A stretch of DNA of 5,767 nt, taken from positions 1-5,767 of the forward strand of contig JAITGB010000125.1 in the NCBI GenBank assembly GCA_031280945.1, given 5' to 3'. A program made the translations under genes and the position numbers. Positions 1 to 4,739 of the stretch are shown here, piece by piece. This DNA is from Spirochaetales bacterium. Its GTDB lineage: Bacteria > Spirochaetota > Spirochaetia > DTKZ01. A model generated the notes under the pieces. That model was not told the DNA's origin and made no database searches. It saw only the letters and a program-made list of their open reading frames with translations. Position 1 is the first letter of the stretch, and every line of letters starts with the position of its first letter.

Positions 1-1224
1 CGGTACATAGAGGAGAGAAAAAGATTTCTCCTCCTCCCCACGGTTCCTGAAGCTCCCGCAGCTCCTGCGGAACTCCCGCCGGAGCTCGCCGCCCTTGCCC
101 AGGAATTCGGCCTCCCGCCGCCGGAACCTGTTTTGGAAAACGTTTACAGGGAATACCGCTCCCGCCTCCGCGAAAAACGCCTCCTGGATTTTGACGACCT
201 CGTTGCCGGAGCCGCCCGCCTTCTTGCGCGCAGGGACGGCATTCTCCTCTACTACCAAAAACGCTTCCGCCATATCTTCGTGGACGAGTATCAGGACATC
301 AACTTTGCCCAGTACGCCCTCCTCCGCCTCCTCGCGCCCGCAGCCACAACCACGGCTACGGAAAACAGCAGCGGAGAGCCAGCCGGACTCTGCGTTATCG
401 GCGACCCCAACCAGGCAATCTACGGCTTCCGGGGCGCCGACACAAGGTACATAGACCGCTTCTCCCGCGATTACCCAGGAGCCGCGCTCTACAACCTCTC
501 ACAAAGTTTCCGCTGCGCCGCCCCCATTCTCACCGCCGCGGGCCGCCTCGTTGGCGCACACCTCGAAGGCCCCGGACACGGCGTAAGCCTGTACCGCTCC
601 GCCCATCCCACCGAAAAAGCCGAAGCTGAAGGCATAGCGCGGCGCATATCGCGGCTCATAGGCGGAACAACATTCTTTGCCATTGACAGCCGCGTAAGCC
701 AGCCCCAGGGAGAAACCGAAGGAACCGGAGGAACCCAGGCCGCGCCCCTCACAAGCCTGGGAGACTGCGCCATCCTCCTCCGGGCCGCGGCCCTCTCCCC
801 GCCCATTGAAAAAGCCCTCCAGGACCACGGCATCCCCTTTCACCTCATAGGCGAAAAACCCTGGAGAGAAGAAGCCCGGATTTACGTTGACGCCGTAAGC
901 ATCCTCACCATGCACGCCGCAAAGGGCCTTGAGTTCAGCCACGTCTTTATCGCCGGCCTTGAAGACGGCATCCTCCCCTTTACCCTCTACGATGAAAACC
1001 CCACTAGCGCCGTCCGCAGTAACGAAGAAAAACGCCTCCTCTACGTCGCCATGACGCGCGCCAAAACCGGCCTCTACCTTTCCTGGGCCGCCACGCGGAT
1101 TTTCCGGGGCAGAAAACTCACGGCAAACCCCAGCCCCTTTCTCGCGGACATTGAAAACCTCATCCCAAAAGCCGCCTGCGAACTCCCCCGGCGGGAGAAA
1201 GACCCCCAGCTCACACTGTTTTAG
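1..1224 (+). CDS. UvrD/Rep-family (SF1A) DNA helicase, 3' part (5'-truncated by window)
   Basis: ATP-dependent 3'-5' DNA helicase of the UvrD/PcrA/Rep group, acting in DNA repair or replication restart. The frame is open from base 1, so the N-terminus and Walker A (motif I) are missing; 407 residues are visible. In-window residues: LDFDDL at 62-67; Walker B/motif II DEYQD at 95-99 (usual form DEFQD); motif III GDPNQAIYGFRG at 134-145; motif IV-like LSQSFRC at 166-172; motif V ILTMHAAKGLEF at 301-312; motif VI YVAMTRAK at 348-355 with the arginine finger at R353. All visible catalytic motifs look intact. Odd points: only about 20 residues separate GIPF (277-280) from motif V, where UvrD/PcrA/Rep have well over 150, so most of subdomain 2B is absent. 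The protein ends in QLTLF, which fits the bacterial beta-clamp-binding consensus. Some UvrD-like helicases are fused to an N-terminal PHP/EndoQ-type domain; that cannot be judged here. Leucine is mostly CTC. Superfamily certain, subfamily not. Confidence 0.93.
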   Translation, partial: RYIEERKRFLLLPTVPEAPAAPAELPPELAALAQEFGLPPPEPVLENVYREYRSRLREKRLLDFDDLVAGAARLLARRDGILLYYQKRFRHIFVDEYQDINFAQYALLRLLAPAATTTATENSSGEPAGLCVIGDPNQAIYGFRGADTRYIDRFSRDYPGAALYNLSQSFRCAAPILTAAGRLVGAHLEGPGHGVSLYRSAHPTEKAEAEGIARRISRLIGGTTFFAIDSRVSQPQGETEGTGGTQAAPLTSLGDCAILLRAAALSPPIEKALQDHGIPFHLIGEKPWREEARIYVDAVSILTMHAAKGLEFSHVFIAGLEDGILPFTLYDENPTSAVRSNEEKRLLYVAMTRAKTGLYLSWAATRIFRGRKLTANPSPFLADIENLIPKAACELPRREKDPQLTLF

Positions 1225-1246
1225 GCGAGCGCATTCTTTTACCCCG

Positions 1247-1265
1247 CCAGCCTCTGGATTTTTTT
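1247..1265 (+). terminator. Weak candidate intrinsic terminator after the helicase gene
   Basis: A 4-bp stem (CCAG 1247-1250 with CTGG 1254-1257, 3-nt loop) is followed one base later by seven T residues (1259-1265), 23 nt downstream of the helicase stop. The position and T-run suit a terminator, but the stem is very short, so it may be chance. Confidence 0.22.
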
Positions 1266-1276
1266 CGCAAGCAGGG

Positions 1277-1282
1277 TATACT
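1277..1282 (+). promoter_or_regulatory. -10-like hexamer TATACT just upstream of the 1289 start
   Basis: TATACT matches the sigma70 -10 consensus at 5 of 6 positions and is preceded by GGG. It ends six bases before the ATG, which would place the transcription start at or next to the ATG (leaderless mRNA). No convincing -35 is seen at 16-18 bp (region 1253-1260 is TCTGGATT), and no good Shine-Dalgarno lies at the right distance. Confidence 0.45.
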
Positions 1283-1288
1283 GTCCCC

Positions 1289-2197
1289 ATGAATGAACAA
1301 TTAGACCGCCTGGAATACTATAAACCCTCGGGGACAGCGCCCCTTGCCGGTGCGGCGGCAGCGCTCGCGGCAGGACTTGCCGCCGGATGTGTTTTGGCGG
1401 CGGTGTACGCCTTTGTCAACCACCATGACCCTCTCGTGTATCTCAACATTCTTCTCACCTGCGGTTTTGGTATTGCCCTGGGCTTTATCGTAAGCCGCTG
1501 CATCAAATTTTTTCGTATTCGCAGCGTCAGCGCGGCCTGCGTCATTGCGGGCGCGGTTTTTGCCGCCGCGTACTATGTTCACTGGTTTTTCTACGTAGGA
1601 ACGGTTATCGTTGATTTTAGCGGAAATTTTTCTTCCTACGATGCGCTCTCCGTCTTTGAAATAGCCCTGAGCCTTATAGAGTCCCCCGAAGACTGTTTTG
1701 CCATTGCGCGGGACTTAAACGAAAGCGGCGTGTGGAGCATAAACAATATTGATGTGCGGGGCCTCTTCCTCGCCGCCATCTGGCTCGCCGAAGCGGGCGT
1801 CCTGTGTTTTTTTACCCTCAAGGCCCCGCGCAAACAGGCGATGGAACCCTACTCCGAGCGGGAAGGCAAGTGGATGGACGCCCGGAGCCTTCCTGTCAAG
1901 GCAGCCTTCATTGCGGACGAAGGAGAGTTCAAGGCCGCCCTGGGCCGCGAAGACTACAGCGCCCTTGTTCCCATTAAGGAGAGCGAAACCGAAGGCGAAG
2001 GGGAGGCTCCGCCGCCTTCCGGCTACGCGGAAGTTACGCTGCATTCGGATTCCTGTGATGCGTATATATCCGTTCAGAATGTTACCGTCAAGTTAAAACG
2101 CAAAAAGAAAGACCTTTCAAAGAAATGTGTTGTACAGTACGCAAAACTTTCTCTCACTGCCGCTGCCGCGATTTCGCAGGCTCTGGGGGGAGCGTAA
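1289..2197 (+). CDS. Uncharacterised membrane protein, about four TM segments with a cytosolic C-terminal region
   Basis: I do not recognise this 302-residue protein with confidence. Visible structure: a short polar N-terminus; hydrophobic segments at about 18-43 (Ala/Gly/Leu-rich), 49-69, 81-107 and 158-177; a less hydrophobic stretch 108-157 between the third and fourth. A soluble, charged tail of about 125 residues has an acidic patch at 231-239 (ESETEGEGE), a PPP turn, and a strongly basic KLKRKKK run at 268-274. The basic loops after segments two and four suggest a cytoplasmic C-terminus. The sequence EPYSEREGKW at 186-195 follows the last membrane segment. I have an unverified impression that related four-TM proteins carry a Cys-containing motif there; this one has no cysteine in it. 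An in-frame ATG at 1151 exists but lies inside the helicase gene; the ATG at 1289 is preferred because it is intergenic and directly follows a -10-like element. The gap to the helicase stop is 64 bp. Confidence 0.8.
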   Translation: MNEQLDRLEYYKPSGTAPLAGAAAALAAGLAAGCVLAAVYAFVNHHDPLVYLNILLTCGFGIALGFIVSRCIKFFRIRSVSAACVIAGAVFAAAYYVHWFFYVGTVIVDFSGNFSSYDALSVFEIALSLIESPEDCFAIARDLNESGVWSINNIDVRGLFLAAIWLAEAGVLCFFTLKAPRKQAMEPYSEREGKWMDARSLPVKAAFIADEGEFKAALGREDYSALVPIKESETEGEGEAPPPSGYAEVTLHSDSCDAYISVQNVTVKLKRKKKDLSKKCVVQYAKLSLTAAAAISQALGGA

Positions 2198-2259
2198 GAG
2201 TTTTCTTGTTCAACCTTCAAGGAAGCATTTCCGCGAAAAAAACGAAAACTCATTGAGCG

Positions 2260-2387
2260 CCGCGCCGCGTCTTCGCGGCGCGGTTCCGGCGCGGCTGCGC
2301 CGCGCGGGGGCCGTGGGTGCGCAAGGGATTGGAGGGGCGCGAAGCGGCCCCGGCGGAACGCCGGGGCGGAACCCCCGCAAAGCCCGG
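2260..2387 (+). repeat. GC-rich palindrome cluster, copy A of a dispersed hairpin-type repeat
   Basis: Successive inverted repeats are visible: a 10-bp stem with a TCTT loop (2260-2269 with 2274-2283); a 7-bp stem with a TGC loop (2289-2295 with 2299-2305); a 25-nt single-copy core (2308-2332, containing GCGCAAGGGA); a GGGGC/GCCCC stem (2334-2351); and an 8-bp stem with a GAA loop (2348-2355 with 2359-2366), which overlaps and could compete with the preceding one. The core recurs, inverted, at 4625-4649 with 22 of 25 positions identical. None of these stems is directly followed by a T-run, so intrinsic termination is unlikely. It resembles REP/BIME-type intergenic elements in architecture, but I cannot name the family. 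Confidence 0.75.
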
Positions 2388-2412
2388 TTTTTTGACGCGC
2401 AGCGTCAAAAAA
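2388..2412. repeat. Perfect 11-bp inverted repeat with GCA loop
   Basis: TTTTTTGACGC (2388-2398) pairs perfectly with GCGTCAAAAAA (2402-2412) around a 3-nt loop, directly after the GC-rich cluster. In RNA from either strand the T-run is on the 5' side of the stem and the A-run on the 3' side, so this is not a classical rho-independent terminator. It could be the distal end of the repeat element, a transcript-stabilising hairpin or a protein-binding site. Confidence 0.7.
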
Positions 2413-2471
2413 TGCGCCATGAATCTTCAAAAAAAGTAAATGCAGAAACCCTGCTTCCGCTCACAAACACC

Positions 2472-2500
2472 TTGCCCAATTTCCGTTTTTGGAGTATATT
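2472..2500 (+). promoter_or_regulatory. Sigma70-type promoter for the regulator-hydE operon
   Basis: The -35 element is TTGCCC (2472-2477) and the -10 element is TATATT (2495-2500), separated by an ideal 17 bp. This is the best-matching promoter in the window. It predicts a start near 2507 and a leader of about 187 nt before the ATG at 2694. Another TTGACG (2624-2629) lies nearer the gene but has no good -10 at the right spacing. Confidence 0.55.
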
Positions 2501-2519
2501 ATTTTCAAGCCATTTTGGG

Positions 2520-2542
2520 TTCAAGAGAAATCTCGCTTTGAA
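2520..2542 (+). other. Small imperfect hairpin in the predicted operon leader
   Basis: TTCAA-GAGA (2520-2528) can pair with TCTC (2531-2534) and TTGAA (2538-2542), with a 3-nt bulge (2535-2537) and a 2-nt loop that would need to open slightly. It sits about 13 nt after the predicted transcript start. It may be chance; it does not match a riboswitch I know. Confidence 0.25.
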
Positions 2543-2682
2543 GTGGTATCTTTATGTGCTGTTCCTTGCGGAGGAGAGAAGTCTTATCCGGCGAGGGAGA
2601 CGCGGCGTATTCTGAAAAAAAACTTGACGGTTTTGGCTTTCGGAAAATCCTGCCCGGCGTTCCTTCCGGCCTTTCGCGGGAC

Positions 2683-2688
2683 GGGAGG
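2683..2688 (+). promoter_or_regulatory. Strong Shine-Dalgarno GGGAGG for the TM1266-family gene
   Basis: GGGAGG lies 5 nt before the ATG at 2694 and decides that start over the in-frame GTG at 2688, which overlaps the ribosome site itself. It is the only clear Shine-Dalgarno in the window. CCTTCC at 2662-2667 can pair with it over six positions, one of them a U-G wobble. Confidence 0.8.
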
Positions 2689-2693
2689 TGTTT

Positions 2694-2981
2694 ATGCAGC
2701 GCATCGCGGTTATTGGGGCGGTGCTGGAGAAGCCGGAGGAGAGCCAGAGGCTGTTCAACGAGACTTTGAGCCAGTACAGGCCTATTATAAAGGGACGCAT
2801 GGGAATCCCTTTTGACGAGGAAGATACGGCTGTCATCGCCATCACCCTCAAGGGGGAGATAGACGAGATAAATGCCTTGACGGGGAAGCTGGGGAATATC
2901 CCTCACGTAACGGTGAGGACTGCCGTCTCCCGCGCCGGAGCGGACGGGGCGGGGGCTCAAGAGATATGCACAGCGACGTGA
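2694..2981 (+). CDS. TM1266-family putative regulator of the [FeFe]-hydrogenase system
   Basis: A 95-residue protein matching the TM1266 family, small ACT/NikR-C-like ferredoxin-fold proteins typically encoded beside [FeFe]-hydrogenase maturation genes; their regulatory role is proposed rather than proven. Visible family signatures are the N-terminal beta strand RIAVIGAVLE (3-12), FNETLSQY (21-28), GRMGIPF (34-40), the second strand AVIAITLKG (46-54) and DEINALTGKLGNIP (57-70), then VTVRTAVS. There is no DNA-binding domain, so any regulation would be by ligand or protein contact. The fold seems complete by about residue 79; the last 16 residues (Ala/Gly-rich, ending CTAT) look like an extension created by reading into the next gene. 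The 3' end overlaps hydE by 16 bp, implying cotranscription and translational coupling. Codons favour G in third position (GAG, AAG), unlike the later part of hydE. Confidence 0.92.
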   Translation: MQRIAVIGAVLEKPEESQRLFNETLSQYRPIIKGRMGIPFDEEDTAVIAITLKGEIDEINALTGKLGNIPHVTVRTAVSRAGADGAGAQEICTAT

Positions 2982-4078
2982 GTTCCCGCGGCGATGAGAA
3001 AAATCGCGGGGCCGGAGAAAAGCTCACCGGTAAAAAACTCACCGATGCGCAGCTCCTTCATTTGATTACAACGGAAGACCCTGGGGAAATGCGGGAACTT
3101 TTCGCGGCGGCAGGTAGAGTGCGGGAAGTTCACTATGGCAAGGCTGTGTACTTCCGGGGCCTCATTGAGTTTACGAGCTTCTGCAAAAACAACTGTTACT
3201 ACTGCGGCCTGCGAAAAGGCAACGCCAAAATCGAACGCTACCGCCTTTCGCCCGAAGAGATTCTCGCCTGCTGCCGCATGGGGGACACTCTGGGGTATAA
3301 AACGTTTGTGCTTCAGGGCGGGGAAGACCCTTTCTTTGACGATGAGAAAATCACCGGCATCGTATCGGCCATAAAAAAAGAATTTCCCGAAAGCGCACTG
3401 ACGCTTTCTTTAGGCGAAAGGCCCAGGGAAAGCTATGAACGCTTTTTCCGCGCCGGGGCCGACCGCTATCTCCTCCGCCACGAAACCGCCGACCCCGCGC
3501 ATTACGGAAAAATGCACCCCCCGGAAATGAGCCTCGCCGAAAGGAAAAACTGCCTCCGCGAACTTAAAAAAATAGGCTTTCAGGTAGGCGCGGGCTTTAT
3601 GACAGGCTCGCCCTTTCAAACGCCCGGCTGCCTTCTTCAAGACCTCCGCTTTATGGAAGAACTCCAGCCGGAGATGATAGGCATAGGCCCCTTTATCCCC
3701 CAGGCCGACACGCCCTTCGGCTCTCAGAGCGCCGGAAGCCTCAACCTCGCCCTCCGCATGGTCGCCCTCGCGCGGCTGGCAGTTCCCGCCGCCCTGATTC
3801 CCGCCACAACAGCTATGGGCACAATCGCCCCCGATGGCCGCGAACTCGCCCTCAAGGCCGGAGCCAACGTCGTGATGCCCAACCTCTCACCCCAGAATGT
3901 GCGTAAACTCTACGCCCTCTACGATAACAAAATCTGCACGGGCGACGAAGCCGCGGCCTGCCGCTTCTGCATAGAAGGCCGCATCAGGAGCGCGGGATTT
4001 GAGCCCCTTATGTGCCGCGGCGACTGGGCCGGCTTTACGGGGAGAAAAACGCCCCCGGGTAATACCTTGAAAAAATGA
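2966..4078 (+). CDS. hydE: HydE, radical SAM [FeFe]-hydrogenase H-cluster maturase
   Basis: HydE works with HydF and HydG to build the diiron subcluster of the [FeFe]-hydrogenase H-cluster, acting in the cytoplasm on the HydG-derived Fe(CO)2CN-cysteine unit. The 370-residue product has the radical SAM motif CX3CX2C at C73/C77/C80 (CKNNCYYCG), the SAM-binding GGE at 118-120, the barrel segment IGPFIPQADTPF at 240-251 and ATTAMGTI at 280-287. It also has the second, non-essential cluster triad CX7CX2C at C324/C332/C335, which only some HydE proteins retain. The motifs separate it from related BioB. The length is slightly above the roughly 350 residues of characterised HydE, mostly from a polar N-terminus of about 20 residues. 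Start choice is open: ATG 2966 overlaps the regulator by 16 bp, while GTG 2978 would make a typical GTGA stop/start overlap; neither has a well-spaced Shine-Dalgarno (AAGAG at 2959-2963). hydF, hydG and the hydrogenase are not in the window. Confidence 0.95.
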   Translation: MHSDVSSRGDEKNRGAGEKLTGKKLTDAQLLHLITTEDPGEMRELFAAAGRVREVHYGKAVYFRGLIEFTSFCKNNCYYCGLRKGNAKIERYRLSPEEILACCRMGDTLGYKTFVLQGGEDPFFDDEKITGIVSAIKKEFPESALTLSLGERPRESYERFFRAGADRYLLRHETADPAHYGKMHPPEMSLAERKNCLRELKKIGFQVGAGFMTGSPFQTPGCLLQDLRFMEELQPEMIGIGPFIPQADTPFGSQSAGSLNLALRMVALARLAVPAALIPATTAMGTIAPDGRELALKAGANVVMPNLSPQNVRKLYALYDNKICTGDEAAACRFCIEGRIRSAGFEPLMCRGDWAGFTGRKTPPGNTLKK

Positions 4079-4094
4079 GCGGGGGGTATAAAAT
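4067..4094 (+). promoter_or_regulatory. Promoter for the PAP2-like gene, overlapping the end of hydE
   Basis: TTGAAA (4067-4072) lies in the last codons of hydE, and TAAAAT (4089-4094) follows after 16 bp, within a GGGTATAAAAT block. The -10 ends six bases before the ATG at 4101, so the transcript would begin at or next to the start codon. There is no convincing Shine-Dalgarno; the G-run at 4081-4086 is 14 nt from the ATG, too far for normal use. Confidence 0.5.
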
Positions 4095-4100
4095 AGCGGC

Positions 4101-4535
4101 ATGACAAACTTTCCCCTCCTTCTCCTCACAGCCGCGGGAGCGCAGGTTTTGTGCCAGATTTTCAAAGTAGTGTTTTACTCTCTGCGCGAAGGCTGCCTTG
4201 CGTATAAATACTGCGTAACAGCAGGCGGAATCCCCAGCTCGCATACAGCCTTTGTTACCGCCCTCGCCGTAGCCGTGGGGCTGAAAAACGGTTTTTTTTC
4301 TGACATCTTCGCCCTGTGTTTTGTTTTCGGCGCAATAGTTATCTACGACGCCTACCGTCTGCGCGGCGCTGTCGAAAAACACGCCAAACTCTTAAACCGC
4401 CTCGTCTCGCAGCGCTTCCCCGGAGAATATGAAAAACTCTCCGAAATGGTAGGCCACAGCCTGCCGGAAATTGCAGCCGGAATTCTCTCAGGCGGCTTCT
4501 TTGCCTGGGGCGTGGTGAGCATTTTCGGTTTTTGA
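4101..4535 (+). CDS. Divergent PAP2-family (DUF212, YuiD-like) integral membrane protein
   Basis: A 144-residue membrane protein of the divergent PAP2 family. Family signatures are GGIPSSHTAFVTALAV at 42-57, with PSSH in place of the PSGH of acid phosphatases and lipid phosphatases; IVIYDAYRLR at 79-88; KHAKLLN at 93-99; and GHSLPEIAAGILSGG at 118-132. Hydrophobic segments lie at about 4-22, 49-62, 66-82 and 122-142, and the size is usual for the family. By homology it may bind or dephosphorylate a lipid phosphate or isoprenoid diphosphate in the membrane, but the biochemical role of the family is not settled and some normal PAP2 catalytic spacing is not kept. It starts 22 bp after hydE, but an internal promoter suggests separate transcription, and no functional link with hydrogenase maturation is evident. 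Confidence 0.9.
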   Translation: MTNFPLLLLTAAGAQVLCQIFKVVFYSLREGCLAYKYCVTAGGIPSSHTAFVTALAVAVGLKNGFFSDIFALCFVFGAIVIYDAYRLRGAVEKHAKLLNRLVSQRFPGEYEKLSEMVGHSLPEIAAGILSGGFFAWGVVSIFGF

Positions 4536-4603
4536 AGAAAAGTACATTTACCCCTCACTCCTCCACTGTCAACAACTTAAGAAAGTGGGCGCATGGACGA
4601 GCA

Positions 4604-4669
4604 GCAATCCCAACGGGATTGCGACCAGTCCCTTGCGCGCCCAGGGCCCGGGCTGCCGCGGCAGCCCGG
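4604..4669 (-). repeat. Copy B of the dispersed hairpin-type repeat, inverted relative to copy A
   Basis: Three parts are visible: an 8-bp stem GCAATCCC/GGGATTGC with an AAC loop (4604-4611 with 4615-4622); the 25-nt core on the minus strand (4625-4649), matching 2308-2332 at 22 of 25 positions; and a perfect 22-nt palindrome (4648-4669). The order hairpin, core, hairpin is the same as in copy A when read on the minus strand, but the hairpin sequences differ, so only the core and the architecture are conserved. It sits in the 204-bp gap between the PAP2-like gene and trpS. The nearest T-run (4691-4694) is too far away for a standard terminator. Confidence 0.72.
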
Positions 4670-4701
4670 CCAGCCTTCTACCCCCGCTCATCTTTTAAGC
4701 C

Positions 4702-4731
4702 TTGTTTTTTTCGCTGATTTTTGGGTATGGT
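4702..4731 (+). promoter_or_regulatory. Likely trpS promoter, -10 adjacent to the start codon
   Basis: TTGTTT (4702-4707) and TATGGT (4726-4731) are 18 bp apart; the -10 is preceded by GGG. It ends 8 nt before the ATG at 4740, predicting a start within a few bases of the ATG. There is no Shine-Dalgarno at the usual distance. I see no T-box or Trp-codon leader peptide, for which there would be no room if this promoter is the one used. Confidence 0.45.
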
Positions 4732-4739
4732 AGTCATCT

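Larger units (their letters stand above)
2198..2693. other. 496-bp intergenic region: hairpin cluster, inverted repeat, promoter and leader
   Basis: No convincing gene lies here. The first part (2198-2259) contains GAGTTTTC (2198-2205) and its complement GAAAACTC (2244-2251) about 38 nt apart, of unclear meaning. Then come the GC-rich hairpin cluster (about 2260-2387), the perfect inverted repeat (2388-2412), an A-rich spacer, a promoter (2472-2500) and the regulator leader. Reading frames through this region have atypical, low-complexity translations and no supporting ribosome site. I recognise no tRNA or known riboswitch. Confidence 0.7.

Noticed and set aside
2..455. 10-nt direct repeat GGTACATAGA at 2-11 and 446-455
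   Set aside because: Both lie in the helicase gene, encoding similar Arg-Tyr-Ile stretches; two short copies are expected by chance.
1151..1288. In-frame upstream ATG that would lengthen the membrane protein by 46 residues
   Set aside because: The extension overlaps the helicase coding sequence, is polar and low in complexity, and the ATG at 1289 has the adjacent -10-like element.
499..1290. Long minus-strand open frame (263 codons) opposite the helicase
   Set aside because: It lies antisense to well-conserved helicase motifs and its translation is Gly/Phe/Glu-biased, as expected from the complement of C-ending codons. No family resemblance or ribosome site is seen.
2198..2251. GAGTTTTC/GAAAACTC pair as insertion-sequence terminal repeats or a terminator
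   Set aside because: The arms are only 8 bp, 38 nt apart, with no transposase, target duplication or T-run.
2127..2615. Plus-strand open frame running through the intergenic hairpin cluster
   Set aside because: It starts inside the membrane-protein gene in another frame, runs through palindromes giving an Arg/Gly/Ala-rich translation, and has no plausible start signal.
2648..2693. Second promoter from TTGACG at 2624-2629
   Set aside because: No acceptable -10 hexamer lies 15-19 bp downstream; the sequence there is GC-rich.
2554..2769. Possible 71-codon upstream ORF or leader peptide in the hydE operon leader
   Set aside because: It has only a weak ribosome site, a Cys/Arg-rich non-protein-like translation, and it overlaps the regulator gene in another frame.
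4536..4739. Structured RNA, tRNA or T-box upstream of trpS
   Set aside because: The palindromes do not form a cloverleaf, no T-box consensus or Trp-rich leader is present, and the structure is better explained as a repeat copy related to 2308-2332.
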